Shown piece after piece: positions 18,020-26,728 of a stretch of DNA of 64,000 nt (its first letter is position 1; the number at the start of each line of letters is the position of its first letter). Under the pieces are notes generated by a model. It did not search any database. It saw nothing but the letters and a program-made list of their open reading frames with translations, and was not told the DNA's origin. The DNA is from Aliiroseovarius sp. M344. Its GTDB lineage: Bacteria; Pseudomonadota; Alphaproteobacteria; Rhodobacterales; Rhodobacteraceae. Location: positions 1,674,001 through 1,738,000 of the forward strand of contig NZ_CP081153.1 in NCBI RefSeq assembly GCF_025140835.1, written 5' to 3'. A program made the position numbers and the translations under genes.

Positions 18020-18775
18020 ATGGATCGCATGCTCGAATACCTGTCTGATATCTGTCACAGCCGGTCTATTCCGGACTTGTGGGACAGGCATTGCCACGCC
18101 ATGCTGGATTTCGGCTTTGACCGAATTGTCTATGGCTTGAGCCATTTCATGACGCCGAACTCAATCGGGCCGCGCGAAGATACCCTGTTCCTGTATTCTC
18201 ACCCATCACAATACATGCGGCTTTTGTATGGTGACGACGAACTTTACCGCCATTCACCGATGATTGAATGGGCCGCGGACAATGGTGGCGCGTGCAGTTG
18301 GGCTTGGGTGCAAGACAACATTGGCAAGGTCAGCGAAATGGGCCAGCAGGTTTTGGACATAAATCGCAAGATGGACGTGACTGCCGGTTACACGATTTCC
18401 TTTCTCGAAACATCAAAACGTGAGCGCGGGCTGATGGCGTTGACGGCCAAGAAAGGCATGTCGCAGGATGATGTTGACGAAATCTGGGCGCGGGACGGGA
18501 AAAGGATCGAGACGATGAACCATATCGCGCATCTGAAAATCATGTCCCTGCCCCAACATACTGACCGGGCAAAGCTGTCAGCGCGTCAACGCGAAGTATT
18601 GGAATGGGTTGGTAGCGGTAAGACCAATCAGGATATCGCGACGATCATGGGTGTGACGTCAGCCACCGTCGAGAAGCACCTGCGAATCGCTCGGGCCAAA
18701 CTGGGGGTCGACACCACTGCACAGGCCATTTTGAAGATTTCTTATCTGAATCAGATTCATTCTCCCGTAAGTTGA
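18020..18775 (+). CDS. LuxR-family regulator with autoinducer-binding-type domain, no adjacent LuxI
   Basis: A 251-residue transcription factor. The N-terminal 170 residues resemble the acyl-homoserine-lactone-binding fold, and residues about 185-245 form the GerE/LuxR helix-turn-helix (LSARQREVLEWVGSGKTNQD, TVEKHLRIARAKLG). There is no synthase gene in the window, so it is a solo receptor here. By eye, the ligand-pocket positions differ from classical members: the conserved Asp-Pro pair reads Ser-Pro (RHSPMIEW) and the first conserved Trp reads Tyr, while a later Trp (CSWAW) remains. The gene abuts aroQ without a spacer. Its ligand and targets are unknown. Confidence 0.85.
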   Translation: MDRMLEYLSDICHSRSIPDLWDRHCHAMLDFGFDRIVYGLSHFMTPNSIGPREDTLFLYSHPSQYMRLLYGDDELYRHSPMIEWAADNGGACSWAWVQDNIGKVSEMGQQVLDINRKMDVTAGYTISFLETSKRERGLMALTAKKGMSQDDVDEIWARDGKRIETMNHIAHLKIMSLPQHTDRAKLSARQREVLEWVGSGKTNQDIATIMGVTSATVEKHLRIARAKLGVDTTAQAILKISYLNQIHSPVS

Positions 18776-18863
18776 TTGGAGCAAAAAATCTGATCTTATT
18801 GGCAGAAATTTTGTATCATTGTCGACCAATTGCGAACAAAAAATCAAGAAATAGTGACTTTAC

Positions 18864-18880
18864 GGTAGGGAAACCCTGCC
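18864..18880 (+). terminator. Hairpin downstream of the luxR-type gene
   Basis: GGTAGGG pairs with CCCTGCC around an AAA loop (one G-T pair), about 90 bases after the stop. The following TTCCATTT is a weak T tract, so this is a possible terminator of aroQ-luxR, not a strong one. Confidence 0.45.
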
Positions 18881-18976
18881 TTCCATTTGCCATCATTTTA
18901 GGGCAATATAATGTTGTTCCGTGAGTGGTGGCTTTGAAGCCGTTGGAACTTGAAGGGGTGGACGTACTGTGATTTC

Positions 18977-19135
18977 AGACAACGTCTCATTCTTCCGGGA
19001 AACCGGGAGCTGGTGTTGATGGATTATTCTTCCCAGAGACACCAGCAACCTACTTTTCTGGAAATCTAAACAGAAGCGCACATGTCCCGTGTGATTTCTT
19101 TGCGGCGTCAACCTTCCCGTTGGCGCCGCTTTAAT
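18977..19135 (+). ncRNA. Candidate structured small RNA between luxR and tsf
   Basis: Three adjacent hairpins are visible on the plus strand. The first (18992-19009) is CTTCCGG and CCGGGAG around a GAAA tetraloop. The second (19009-19046) is a perfect eight-base-pair stem GCTGGTGT/ACACCAGC with a 22-base loop containing CTTCCC. The third (19102-19129) is an 11-base-pair stem with loop CTTCCC, followed by TTTAAT, and could end the transcript. A weak promoter-like pair, TTGGAA (18943) and TACTGT (18965), 16 bases apart, precedes the first stem. No covariation data are available; the call is from folding by eye. No protein frame in the region looks real. Confidence 0.35.
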
Positions 19136-19213
19136 GTCTGGTGACCGGAGGATGCCCGGCACACGTAAAACCAAACGTTTGAAGACAGGATTTTTACGGT
19201 TGGTCCCGGCACG

Positions 19214-19238
19214 AAAAAAGGGCCGGTCTCCCGGCCCT
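19214..19238 (-). terminator. Rho-independent terminator of rpsB-tsf
   Basis: On the minus strand GGGCCGG and CCGGCCC pair around GAGA, followed by six T residues. It lies about 30 bases beyond the tsf stop and ends the rpsB-tsf transcript. Confidence 0.9.
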
Positions 19239-19265
19239 TCACTATTATTCTGCATTTAAACGTGG

Positions 19266-20141
19266 TTAGCCTTGAACGGCGGCTGCAACTTCGGCTGCGA
19301 AGTCCGAGGCTTCCTTTTCGATACCTTCACCGACTTCCATGCGAACGTAACCCACGATTTCGGCACCGGCTTCTTTGGCGGCGGCTTCAACCGTCAGGTC
19401 AGGGTTGATCACAAAGTCCTGCCCCAGCAGGGTTACTTCGGCCAGGAATTTCTTCATACGGCCTTTGATCATGTTCTCGATGATGTTCTCGGGCTTGCCG
19501 CTTTCGCGGGCTTGCTCGGTCAGGATGGTGCGTTCTTTTTCGACAACCGACGGATCCAGAACCGCTTCGTTCAGCGCCTGCGGATTGGCAGCAGCGATGT
19601 GCATTGCAACTTGGCGGCCGAAATCTTCAGAACCACCGTTCATCGCAACAAGAACACCGATTTTGCCCATGCCCTCCGCCGCTGCGTTGTGAACATAGGT
19701 CACTACGGTTTCACCTTCGACTGATGCCATGCGACGCAGCGACATGTTCTCGCCGATGGTGGCGATCTTGTTGGTGATCGTGTCGGCAACAGATTTGCCG
19801 CCCAGATCTGCTGCGTTCAAACCATCCACATCAGCGACGTTCAAAGCGGCCGACGCAATGGCCGAAACCATGTCTTGGAACTCTTTGTTTTTCGCAACGA
19901 AGTCAGTTTCAGAGTTCACTTCAACCGCGACGCCTTTACCACCGGCAACGGCAACGGCCACAAGACCTTCGGCAGCCGTGCGCCCAGCTTTCTTGGCGGC
20001 TTTCGCCAGACCTTTGGTGCGCAGCCAATCGACGGCGGCTTCCATGTCGCCAGCGGTTTCAACCAGCGCTTTTTTCGCGTCCATCATGCCAACGCCGGTG
20101 GATTCGCGAAGTTCTTTGACGAGTGCAGCAGTGACTGCCAT
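19266..20141 (-). CDS. tsf: Translation elongation factor Ts
   Basis: Nucleotide exchange factor for EF-Tu. The 291-residue protein has the N-terminal UBA-like segment ([20 protein letters not shown]) followed by the EF-Tu-contacting core with [10 protein letters not shown] second core repeat follows with [11 protein letters not shown]. The Shine-Dalgarno AAGGAGC is close to ideal. It lies downstream of rpsB with a 115-base spacer that folds into a hairpin. Confidence 0.98.
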   Translation of the reverse strand: MAVTAALVKELRESTGVGMMDAKKALVETAGDMEAAVDWLRTKGLAKAAKKAGRTAAEGLVAVAVAGGKGVAVEVNSETDFVAKNKEFQDMVSAIASAALNVADVDGLNAADLGGKSVADTITNKIATIGENMSLRRMASVEGETVVTYVHNAAAEGMGKIGVLVAMNGGSEDFGRQVAMHIAAANPQALNEAVLDPSVVEKERTILTEQARESGKPENIIENMIKGRMKKFLAEVTLLGQDFVINPDLTVEAAAKEAGAEIVGYVRMEVGEGIEKEASDFAAEVAAAVQG

Positions 20142-20222
20142 ATCTCAGCTCCTTGGTATCTCGGGGATGCTTGCGGCGCGGTGATGCACCGACCCCAGTC
20201 TCAATTCAGTGACAAAACGCGA

Positions 20223-20238
20223 GGCAGGTCACCCTGCC
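20223..20238 (-). other. Intercistronic hairpin between rpsB and tsf
   Basis: On the minus strand GGCAGG and CCTGCC form a six-base-pair stem with a GTGA tetraloop, followed by TCGCGTTTTG. It sits about 20 bases after the rpsB stop and may act as a partial terminator or processing site that sets the ratio of S2 to EF-Ts. Confidence 0.5.
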
Positions 20239-20256
20239 CCGCATAGAGCGCGGTCG

Positions 20257-21039
20257 TTACTCGGCCGGAGCCGCTTCTTCGGTGACTTCCGCAACGGCTT
20301 CTTCAACCGGAGCTTCTTCCATCGCGCCAAGATCAACGCCAGCAGCGCCCAGCTGAGCGGACATGCCGTCCAGAGCCGAACGAGACACGAGGTCACAGTA
20401 CAGCGCAATTGCGCGGGCCGCGTCGTCGTTGCCCGGAATGATGTAATCCACACCTTCAGGCGGGCAGTTGGTGTCTACCACGGCCACAACCGGGATACCC
20501 AGCTTGTTGGCTTCGGCGATCGCCAGCGCTTCTTTTTTCACGTCGATAACGAACAGAAGATCAGGTACGCCACCCATTTCACGGATGCCGCCCAGCGACG
20601 CTTGCAATTTCTCTTGCTCACGCTCCATGCCAAGACGCTCTTTCTTGGTCAGGCCTTCGGCGCCATTCGCAAGTTTCTCGTCAAATTCTTTCAGGCGTTG
20701 GATCGATTTGGAGACGGTCTGCCAGTTGGTCAGCGTGCCACCCAGCCAACGGTGGTTCATGTAATACTGTGCCGACTTCTCAGCGGCTTCAGCGATTGCA
20801 CCCGCAGCTTGACGCTTGGTGCCGACGAACAGCACGCGGCCGCCCTTGGCAACGGTTTCGCGCACAGCGTTCAGGGCTGCGTCGAGCATCGGCAGGGTTT
20901 GTGTCAGGTCGAGGATGTGGATCCCGTTACGCTCACCATAGATGAACGGGCCCATACGGGGGTTCCAACGTTGGGTCTGGTGACCAAAGTGTACGCCAGC
21001 TTCTAGCAATTGACGCAGCGAAAAATCAGGCAGTGCCAT
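20257..21039 (-). CDS. rpsB: 30S ribosomal protein S2
   Basis: The 260-residue protein begins [20 protein letters not shown], a universal S2 start, and contains [38 protein letters not shown] and PDLLFVIDV. An acidic alanine-rich tail after residue 230 is usual in this group. The start at 21037-21039 has AAAGGAAAAG before it; the frame stays open upstream but without family residues. A good sigma-70-like promoter is visible about 165 bases upstream. The unit is rpsB-tsf, separate from the pyrH-frr cluster 15 kb away. Confidence 0.98.
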   Translation of the reverse strand: MALPDFSLRQLLEAGVHFGHQTQRWNPRMGPFIYGERNGIHILDLTQTLPMLDAALNAVRETVAKGGRVLFVGTKRQAAGAIAEAAEKSAQYYMNHRWLGGTLTNWQTVSKSIQRLKEFDEKLANGAEGLTKKERLGMEREQEKLQASLGGIREMGGVPDLLFVIDVKKEALAIAEANKLGIPVVAVVDTNCPPEGVDYIIPGNDDAARAIALYCDLVSRSALDGMSAQLGAAGVDLGAMEEAPVEEAVAEVTEEAAPAE

Positions 21040-21208
21040 GTTCTTTTCCTTTCCGGTTTCTACCTTGACGGGGCCAAACGAGCAGGTCATGTCCTTGAAA
21101 AGATGCCGCTTTCACGATCTCTTCCTCTGGTCACTCCCTGGCTCAACCGGCGGACCTTTGGGGATTTCTCCCCCATCGGCCCAACCCCGCCTGTGGATTG
21201 ATTTGGGG

Positions 21209-21237
21209 CGTATAGCCGCCTGCCCCTGTGCTGACAA
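21209..21237 (-). promoter_or_regulatory. Sigma-70-type promoter of rpsB-tsf
   Basis: On the minus strand TTGTCA (21237-21232) and TATACG (21214-21209) are separated by exactly 17 bases. Transcription from about 21202 would give a leader of roughly 160 bases before rpsB, long enough for S2 autoregulation, though I cannot identify a specific S2-binding fold. Confidence 0.65.
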
Positions 21238-21256
21238 GCCCAAAATATACAGTTTA

Positions 21257-21273
21257 GCCCATATTTTATGGGC
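21257..21273. promoter_or_regulatory. Inverted repeat between rpsB and psuK
   Basis: GCCCATA and TATGGGC are perfect inverted repeats around TTT. The site lies about 80 bases before psuK and 20 bases upstream of the rpsB -35 element, so it could be an operator for psuK-psuG or a small hairpin. No regulator gene lies next to it. Confidence 0.4.
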
Positions 21274-21354
21274 GTTCGGCTTTTGCCACGCCGTTGATGT
21301 TGTCGCCGCGCATCCGCTCTTGTGTCGCATCTCAATCCCCGGCAAAGAAAGAAC

Positions 21355-22251
21355 ATGACTGACACATATGACATACTTTGCATCGGGTCCGTTCTTTGGG
21401 ACGTCATCGGGCGCACACAACATCCCATGCGCGTGGGGTCAGATGAACCAGGCCGGATCACGCGCTTGCCCGGCGGTGTTGCCATGAACATTGCGATGAC
21501 AGTGCAGCGGTTCGATCTGCGACCCGCTCTGTTAACCGCCATTGGGCGCGACGCCGAAGGTGAAGAACTGATGGCAGAATGCGGCGCACGCGGGATGGTC
21601 ACGAGTTTCGTGCACCGCCCTTCCGGCCTGCCAACGGATGTTTATATGGCGATCGAGGGGCCTCAGGGATTGGTCGCCGCGCTGGCAGATGCGCACTCGC
21701 TTGAAGCTGTAGGCGACGCCATCCTGACCCCGTTGGAAGATGGCAGGCTTGGCTCTGCGGAAGCGCCGTTTTCTGGGGTGATTGCGCTAGATGGCAACCT
21801 GACATTGCCGCTTCTGGCAGACATCGCCAAGCGGCCCAGCTTCGCTGCAGCAGATTTGCGGGTTGCCCCGGCAAGCCCCGGCAAGGCGCGGCGCCTTTTG
21901 CCGTTGATGTCGCATCCCGGCGCGACGCTTTATGTGAACCGGGAAGAAGCTGGATACCTTGCCAACAACAGCTTCGACAACGCGCTGGAGGCTGCCGAAG
22001 GGTTGCTTTTGGCAGGGGCAAACCGCGTGCTGGTCACTGATGGCGGAAGCTTTGCCGCCGACGGCAGCAAGGCGGGTGGCATCATTCAGACACCTTGCCC
22101 GGCGGTGCGTGTGCGCCGGATTACGGGCGCAGGCGACACGTTCATGGCCGCACATATCGCCGCAGAAATTGCCGGCAAAAGCCCAATCGATGCTTTGGCC
22201 GATGCGCAGAAGACAGCCGCGCATTATGTATCGGGAGAAGACGACACATGA
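21355..22251 (+). CDS. psuK: PfkB-family kinase, probable pseudouridine kinase
   Basis: Likely phosphorylates pseudouridine to pseudouridine 5'-phosphate in nucleoside salvage. The 298-residue protein has PfkB motifs: an N-terminal GSVLWDVIGRTQ with GGVAMNIAMTVQRF, and the C-terminal ATP/anion-hole signature RITGAGDTFMAAHIAAEIAG. The specific assignment comes from its neighbour: the stop overlaps the psuG start by four bases (ATGA), and psuK-psuG pairs are a known pseudouridine catabolic unit. The start is the ATG for MTDTYDILCIGS; an earlier in-frame ATG at 21322 has no ribosome site. Confidence 0.88.
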   Translation: MTDTYDILCIGSVLWDVIGRTQHPMRVGSDEPGRITRLPGGVAMNIAMTVQRFDLRPALLTAIGRDAEGEELMAECGARGMVTSFVHRPSGLPTDVYMAIEGPQGLVAALADAHSLEAVGDAILTPLEDGRLGSAEAPFSGVIALDGNLTLPLLADIAKRPSFAAADLRVAPASPGKARRLLPLMSHPGATLYVNREEAGYLANNSFDNALEAAEGLLLAGANRVLVTDGGSFAADGSKAGGIIQTPCPAVRVRRITGAGDTFMAAHIAAEIAGKSPIDALADAQKTAAHYVSGEDDT

Positions 22252-23159
22252 CCCTGCCCCTTCACTTTTCACCCGAAGTTTCTGATGCGCGCACCCTTGG
22301 TCTTCCCATTGTCGCTTTGGAAAGCACGATCATAACCCACGGCATGCCATGGCCACAAAATGTTGAAACCGCGCGCGAGGTCGAACAGGTGATCCGGGAT
22401 GGCGGCGCGGTTCCTGCGACCATTGCGGTTTTGGCCGGACGCTTGCATATCGGTCTGACCGACGCTGAGCTTGAAACATTGGGTCAGGCGAAAGACGTTG
22501 CGAAGCTGTCGCGCGCGGATTTGGCAGTATGTATCGCCTCGGGTGGAACCGGGGCTACTACAGTGGCCGCCACGATGATCGCGGCGCATTTGGCAGGCAT
22601 CCGCGTTTTCGCCACCGGCGGGATTGGCGGCGTGCACCGCGGGGCAGATAGCAGTTTCGACATCTCCGCAGACCTGCATGAACTGGCCAAAACCCCAGTC
22701 ACAGTCGTTGGTGCAGGGGCGAAGGCCATACTGGACCTGCCCAAAACGCTCGAAGTTCTTGAAACCTTGGGAGTGCCCGTGATCGCCTATGGTCAGAAAG
22801 GCTTTCCTGCCTTCTGGTCGCGCAGCTCAGGGCTTCCTGCGCCTCTGTCGATGAACGATCCGGCTGAGATCGCAAAAGCAATGCAGTTGCGGTCAGAAAT
22901 GGGTTTGGAGGGCGGCCAGTTTGTCGCCAATCCAATACCTGAGAAGGACGAAATTCCCTCCGCCGTGATCAATCCGGTGATCGAGGCAGCGCTGGCGGCG
23001 GCGGCCGAAGATGGGATCGCCGCTAAGGCGGTGACGCCCTATCTGCTTGATCGCATTTATCATGAAACCGACGGGGCATCACTGGTCGCAAATATAGCAC
23101 TCGTCAAAAACAATGCGCGCCTCGCAGCGCGCATTGCTGGGGAGATGTCCGCCAGTTGA
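22248..23159 (+). CDS. psuG: Pseudouridine-5'-phosphate glycosidase
   Basis: Splits pseudouridine 5'-phosphate into uracil and ribose 5-phosphate, completing degradation of the modified base from RNA turnover. The 303-residue protein shows the family hallmarks ALESTIITHGMPWPQN at the N terminus, ASGGTGATTVAATMIAAHLA, FATGGIGGVHRG and YGQKGFPAFWSRSSG. The translation start overlaps the psuK stop by four bases. It converges on ctrA with 24 bases between the stops and no clear terminator. Confidence 0.96.
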   Translation: MTLPLHFSPEVSDARTLGLPIVALESTIITHGMPWPQNVETAREVEQVIRDGGAVPATIAVLAGRLHIGLTDAELETLGQAKDVAKLSRADLAVCIASGGTGATTVAATMIAAHLAGIRVFATGGIGGVHRGADSSFDISADLHELAKTPVTVVGAGAKAILDLPKTLEVLETLGVPVIAYGQKGFPAFWSRSSGLPAPLSMNDPAEIAKAMQLRSEMGLEGGQFVANPIPEKDEIPSAVINPVIEAALAAAAEDGIAAKAVTPYLLDRIYHETDGASLVANIALVKNNARLAARIAGEMSAS

Positions 23160-23183
23160 TGGAGTGGCAACGGCGGCTCAGAC

Positions 23184-23897
23184 TTACGCTCCCATTGCGA
23201 TTTTGGCATCCAGCTCGACCGGCTCCGGGTCCCTGAGCACATAGCCCCGGCCCCAGACGGTTTCGATGTGATTGTCACCGCCGGTAGCCGTAGACAATTT
23301 CTTGCGCAGTTTGCAGATGAACACATCAATGATTTTCAGCTCGGGCTCATCCATGCCGCCATAGAGATGGTTCAGGAACATCTCTTTCGTCAGCGTCGTA
23401 CCTTTCCGCAACGACAACAATTCAAGCATCTGATATTCTTTGCCAGTCAGGTGAACTGTGCGGCCATCGACATCCACAGTTTTCGCGTCAAGGTTGACTG
23501 CAATTGGCCCGGTTTTGATGACCGATTGCGAATGCCCTTTCGAGCGTCGGATAATCGCATGAATTCGTGCAATCAGTTCTTCCCGATGGAACGGCTTGGT
23601 CATGTAATCGTCGGCACCAAACCCAAATCCCTTGATCTTGTTTTCGGTGTCATCGGCCCCAGACAGGATCAGGATCGGCGTTTCGACGCGCGACATCCTA
23701 AGCTGGCGCAATACCTCGTGCCCATTCATGTCAGGCAAATTCAGGTCAAGAAGGATCAGATCATAGTCATACAACTTGGCCAGATCGATCCCTTCTTCCC
23801 CCAAATCGGTGGCATAGACATTCAAATTAGCATGGGTCAGCATCAGTTCGATGCTGCGTGATGTTGTCGGGTCGTCTTCCACCAAAAGGATACGCAT
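23184..23897 (-). CDS. ctrA: Cell-cycle response regulator CtrA
   Basis: OmpR-type master regulator which in Rhodobacterales mainly controls motility, gene-transfer-agent and quorum-linked genes. The 237-residue protein keeps phospho-acceptor Asp51 ([16 protein letters not shown]), the switch Lys ([18 protein letters not shown]) and a winged helix with the CtrA-typical [20 protein letters not shown] and [14 protein letters not shown]. The C terminus carries a short tail ending in hydrophobic residues. A CtrA-like half-site pair lies about 60 bases upstream, fitting autoregulation. sciP is immediately upstream on the same strand. Confidence 0.97.
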   Translation of the reverse strand: MRILLVEDDPTTSRSIELMLTHANLNVYATDLGEEGIDLAKLYDYDLILLDLNLPDMNGHEVLRQLRMSRVETPILILSGADDTENKIKGFGFGADDYMTKPFHREELIARIHAIIRRSKGHSQSVIKTGPIAVNLDAKTVDVDGRTVHLTGKEYQMLELLSLRKGTTLTKEMFLNHLYGGMDEPELKIIDVFICKLRKKLSTATGGDNHIETVWGRGYVLRDPEPVELDAKIAMGA

Positions 23898-23954
23898 ATT
23901 TCGGGTTCTCCGCTAAAAATTCCTAACGATTGCAAGCAGCATCTCGTGAAATGG

Positions 23955-23969
23955 TTAATCACCGGTTAC
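23955..23969 (-). promoter_or_regulatory. CtrA-box-like site upstream of ctrA
   Basis: Read on the minus strand it is GTAA, seven bases, TTAAC: seven of eight consensus positions plus the frequent trailing C. It lies about 60-70 bases before the ctrA start, in the sciP-ctrA spacer, where autoregulatory sites are found in other alphaproteobacteria. Confidence 0.5.
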
Positions 23970-23996
23970 CCCTACAGAACTTTTAGCGAAAACAAT

Positions 23997-24275
23997 CTAG
24001 GGTTGTCTATACCTTTGTAAGGCTGTGGCCTTTAAAGCGGCCTCCCCATGGTCGGTCACCGCCCTGAGCCACTCTTCCAGCTCCTCGGATGACAAGGCAT
24101 AAAGCTCTTGCGCGTCTTTCTCGGAAATCAAACCGGATCGCACGGCACGCACGACCGCAGCTTTGCGGCTGGCAACCCAACGCCGCGTGGTTTTTGGTGG
24201 CAAATCCGCGCGTGTCATTATCGACCCGTCCGGCAGGGTCACCGCGCGTGGCCCTTCAACTTTTTTCAAATACAT
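23997..24275 (-). CDS. sciP: SciP-like inhibitor of CtrA (DUF1153)
   Basis: A 92-residue helix-turn-helix protein matching Caulobacter SciP in size and pattern: an N-terminal LPDGSIMTRADLPP segment, the core RRWVASRKAAVVRAVRSGLI, an HTH with ISEKDAQELYALSSEELEEW and the terminal GEAALKATALQRYR. SciP binds CtrA, and also DNA, to block activation at CtrA promoters. The gene sits about 100 bases upstream of ctrA on the same strand, so the regulator and its inhibitor may be co-transcribed. It is divergent from mnmA. Confidence 0.92.
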   Translation of the reverse strand: MYLKKVEGPRAVTLPDGSIMTRADLPPKTTRRWVASRKAAVVRAVRSGLISEKDAQELYALSSEELEEWLRAVTDHGEAALKATALQRYRQP

Positions 24276-24399
24276 ATCCAGCCCTCGCTTTCTGTCTGGT
24301 GCGATTTTCGGCCGTTACACTTAAAGAGAGGTGAAGCTGCCCCTTGTTGTTCATTCGAATTTTCATATATTCCGTATCTCTTCTGGAAAGGATTTGGTC

Positions 24400-25557
24400 A
24401 TGACCACGACCGTAGCGACCCAAGACGCGCCCGTGTTGAATTCACTGGGCTTTGCGAAAGCACCCGGTGATACCCGCGTGGTGGTCGCGATGTCGGGGGG
24501 TGTGGACAGTTCGGTGGTGGCCGCGATGTTGGCCGATGAAGGATATGATGTCATCGGCGTGACATTGCAGCTATATGACCACGGTGCGGCCTTGGCCAAG
24601 AAAGGAGCGTGCTGCGCTGGTATCGACATTCATGACGCCCGCCATGTTGCTGAAAGTATGGGGTTTCCACACTACGTCCTCGATTATGAAAACATCTTTC
24701 AGGACGCGGTGATCGAGGAATTTGCCGACAGTTATCTGGGTGGTGCAACCCCCGTCCCCTGCATCCGGTGCAATGAGCGGGTGAAATTCAAAGACCTGTT
24801 GGAAACCGCACGCGACTTGGGTGCGGATTGCATGGCAACCGGGCATTACATTCAAAGGGCCGATGGCGCCGCCGGGCCAGAGCTTCACAGCGCCGCTGAC
24901 CCCACCCGCGACCAAAGCTATTTCCTGTTCTCAACCACGCCAGAACAGTTAAATTATCTGCGTTTTCCGCTTGGGCACCTGAAAACCAAGGACGAAACAC
25001 GCGCTTTGGCTCGCAATTACGGGCTTGAAGTGGCGGACAAACCCGACAGTCAGGACATTTGCTTCGTGCCAGACGGCAATTACGCAGGCGTCATCGAAAA
25101 GCTTCGCCCCGGTGCAGCCGAACCCGGCGATATTGTCGACGCCAATGGGCAGGTTCTGGGCCGCCATACGGGCGTAATCAATTATACGATTGGCCAACGC
25201 CGTGGGCTTGGCATCGGTGGATTGTCTGATCCGCTTTACGTGGTCAAACTTGATGTGGACAAAAAGCAGGTCGTGGTCGGCCCGAAAGAAATGCTGGCCA
25301 CCCGAACCGTTCCTGTCCGCGAGATCAATTGGCTGGGGGATGAGCCGTTCATGTCGCGCAAAGAGTGGCATATGGGTGTGCGCATTCGATCGACCCGCCC
25401 ACCCCGTGAGGCGATCATCCGCCCGATCTCGGACACCGAGGCAGAGGTCGAACTTCTGACCGCAGAAGAAGGCGTTAGTCCCGGTCAGGCCTGTGTTTTC
25501 TACGAAACAGACGGTCCGCGTATCTTTGGTGGCGGCTGGATTTGGCGCGGCGCGTAA
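24400..25557 (+). CDS. mnmA: tRNA-specific 2-thiouridylase MnmA
   Basis: Thiolates uridine 34 of tRNAs for Lys, Glu and Gln. The 385-residue protein has the PP-loop [10 protein letters not shown], the [16 protein letters not shown] segment, the first catalytic Cys in [13 protein letters not shown] and the second in SPGQACVFY, with [10 protein letters not shown] and QSYFLF between. The start at the ATG for [11 protein letters not shown] gives a slightly longer N terminus than in E. coli; an upstream frame to 24331 lacks a ribosome site. It converges on lpxB with four bases between the stops. Confidence 0.96.
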   Translation: MTTTVATQDAPVLNSLGFAKAPGDTRVVVAMSGGVDSSVVAAMLADEGYDVIGVTLQLYDHGAALAKKGACCAGIDIHDARHVAESMGFPHYVLDYENIFQDAVIEEFADSYLGGATPVPCIRCNERVKFKDLLETARDLGADCMATGHYIQRADGAAGPELHSAADPTRDQSYFLFSTTPEQLNYLRFPLGHLKTKDETRALARNYGLEVADKPDSQDICFVPDGNYAGVIEKLRPGAAEPGDIVDANGQVLGRHTGVINYTIGQRRGLGIGGLSDPLYVVKLDVDKKQVVVGPKEMLATRTVPVREINWLGDEPFMSRKEWHMGVRIRSTRPPREAIIRPISDTEAEVELLTAEEGVSPGQACVFYETDGPRIFGGGWIWRGA

Positions 25558-25561
25558 CCCG

Positions 25562-26728
25562 CTAAGCCGCGTCGATTACCTTCAGCACAGCCAGTGCTGC
25601 GCGAAGGCCCGGTGCATCGCCCCCTTTGCCCAACCGCGCCATGGTGGTCTCCATCGCATCAGATTGTGCGGATGGGTCGGCCAGCGTGGCAAGCAGCGCC
25701 GGTGCGATCTTGTCGGGGGTGCACTCTGCGCCAAGGAATTCGGGCACCACGCGGGTTTCAGATACAAGGTTCACTAAGGTGACAGTGTCAACTTTCAACA
25801 GCCGTCCGATCAGAATGCGGCTGAGCCAGTTCATATCATAGGCAATGACCATCGGCGTCGAGGAGGCCGCGAGCTCTAACGACACCGTGCCCGATGCGGC
25901 CAGTGCCACATCCGCCGCCCGAAACGCCGCGCGCTTCAGGTCAGGTTGATCCGCCGGGATCAGGATCGGTTGCACCGGCCACGTCGCAGTCAACTCGCGC
26001 ACCAACGCGTCCACCCCTTGCGCCACGGGCAGCACAACTTGCATATTCGGATGCTCACGCTTCACCCGGCCCAGCGTTTCACCAAACCGGTCCGCAAGTC
26101 GGGTCACCTCGCCTTTGCGCGAACCGGGCAAGGCCAGCACCAATGGACCGTCGCCGATCTGGCGTTGATCGCGAAAGGCTTGCGCTTCCGCCTCGGTCGC
26201 GATGGGTTCGGCAACAACGGGATGCCCGACAAAATCGCATCCCATACCGGCGGCTTCCATATAGGGAGGCTCGAATGGCAAAAGCGCCAGCACGTGGTCG
26301 ATCCATTGCGCCATCTTTGCAGCCCGCTTTGGGCGCCACGCCCAGACCGAGGGCGCGACATAATGCACCGTCGGGATATCGTGGCCGAAGGTCAAACCCT
26401 CGACCTCTTCCGTTTTGACGATCTTTGCAACACGCAGACAGAAATCCGGGCTGTCGATGGTGATCAACACATCGGGGTTGGCGTCCACCACGGCTTCAGC
26501 CGTTTCGCGAATACGACGTTTCAGGTGGAAATACTTCGGAGCAACCTCGGCAATGCCCATGATTGACAACTCGGACATGGGAAAACGGGATTGCAGCCCT
26601 TGCGCCTGCATTTCGGTGCCGCCGATGCCCAGAAATTCCACCTCATCAACCAGGGTCTTTAGCCCGGCCATCAAGGCAGCGCCCAAACGATCTCCCGACG
26701 GTTCGCCCGCGATCAAAAAGACCTTCAT
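25562..26728 (-). CDS. lpxB: Lipid-A-disaccharide synthase
   Basis: Joins UDP-2,3-diacylglucosamine and lipid X to form the lipid A disaccharide at the inner membrane. The 388-residue protein starts MKVFLIAGEPSGDRLGA and has the family segments GIGGTEMQAQGL, VTIDSPDFCLR, YVAPSVWAWRP and FVGHPV. A GT-B C-terminal half has LPGSRKGEV and ALAASGTVSLELA. It is the last gene of the lipid A block, and its ATG overlaps the lpxI stop by four bases. Confidence 0.97.
   Translation of the reverse strand: MKVFLIAGEPSGDRLGAALMAGLKTLVDEVEFLGIGGTEMQAQGLQSRFPMSELSIMGIAEVAPKYFHLKRRIRETAEAVVDANPDVLITIDSPDFCLRVAKIVKTEEVEGLTFGHDIPTVHYVAPSVWAWRPKRAAKMAQWIDHVLALLPFEPPYMEAAGMGCDFVGHPVVAEPIATEAEAQAFRDQRQIGDGPLVLALPGSRKGEVTRLADRFGETLGRVKREHPNMQVVLPVAQGVDALVRELTATWPVQPILIPADQPDLKRAAFRAADVALAASGTVSLELAASSTPMVIAYDMNWLSRILIGRLLKVDTVTLVNLVSETRVVPEFLGAECTPDKIAPALLATLADPSAQSDAMETTMARLGKGGDAPGLRAALAVLKVIDAA

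Larger units (their letters stand above)
18776..19265. other. 490-base intergenic region between luxR-type gene and tsf
   Basis: No convincing protein gene. In order it holds the hairpin at 18864-18880, the folded candidate RNA at about 18977-19135 and the tsf terminator at 19214-19238. Tiny plus-strand frames at 19082 (20 codons, arginine-rich) and 19152 (35 codons) run into these structures and lack proper ribosome sites. Confidence 0.6.
21040..21354. other. Divergent promoter region of rpsB and psuK
   Basis: 315 bases without a gene. It holds the rpsB leader, the rpsB promoter at 21209-21237 and the inverted repeat at 21257-21273. A short hairpin (GGGGGAGAAATCCCC, minus strand) lies inside the leader near 21166-21180. 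The psuK ribosome site AAAGAAAG precedes 21355. Confidence 0.6.

Noticed and set aside
18893..19255. 120-codon minus-strand frame in the luxR-tsf spacer
   Set aside because: It begins inside the region next to the tsf terminator, lacks a ribosome site, has mixed low-quality composition and covers the folded region that better explains the sequence.
19082..19260. Two tiny plus-strand frames at 19082 (20 codons) and 19152 (35 codons)
   Set aside because: The second has GGAGG touching its ATG with no spacing and runs through the tsf terminator; the first lies in a stable hairpin. Neither has convincing protein features.
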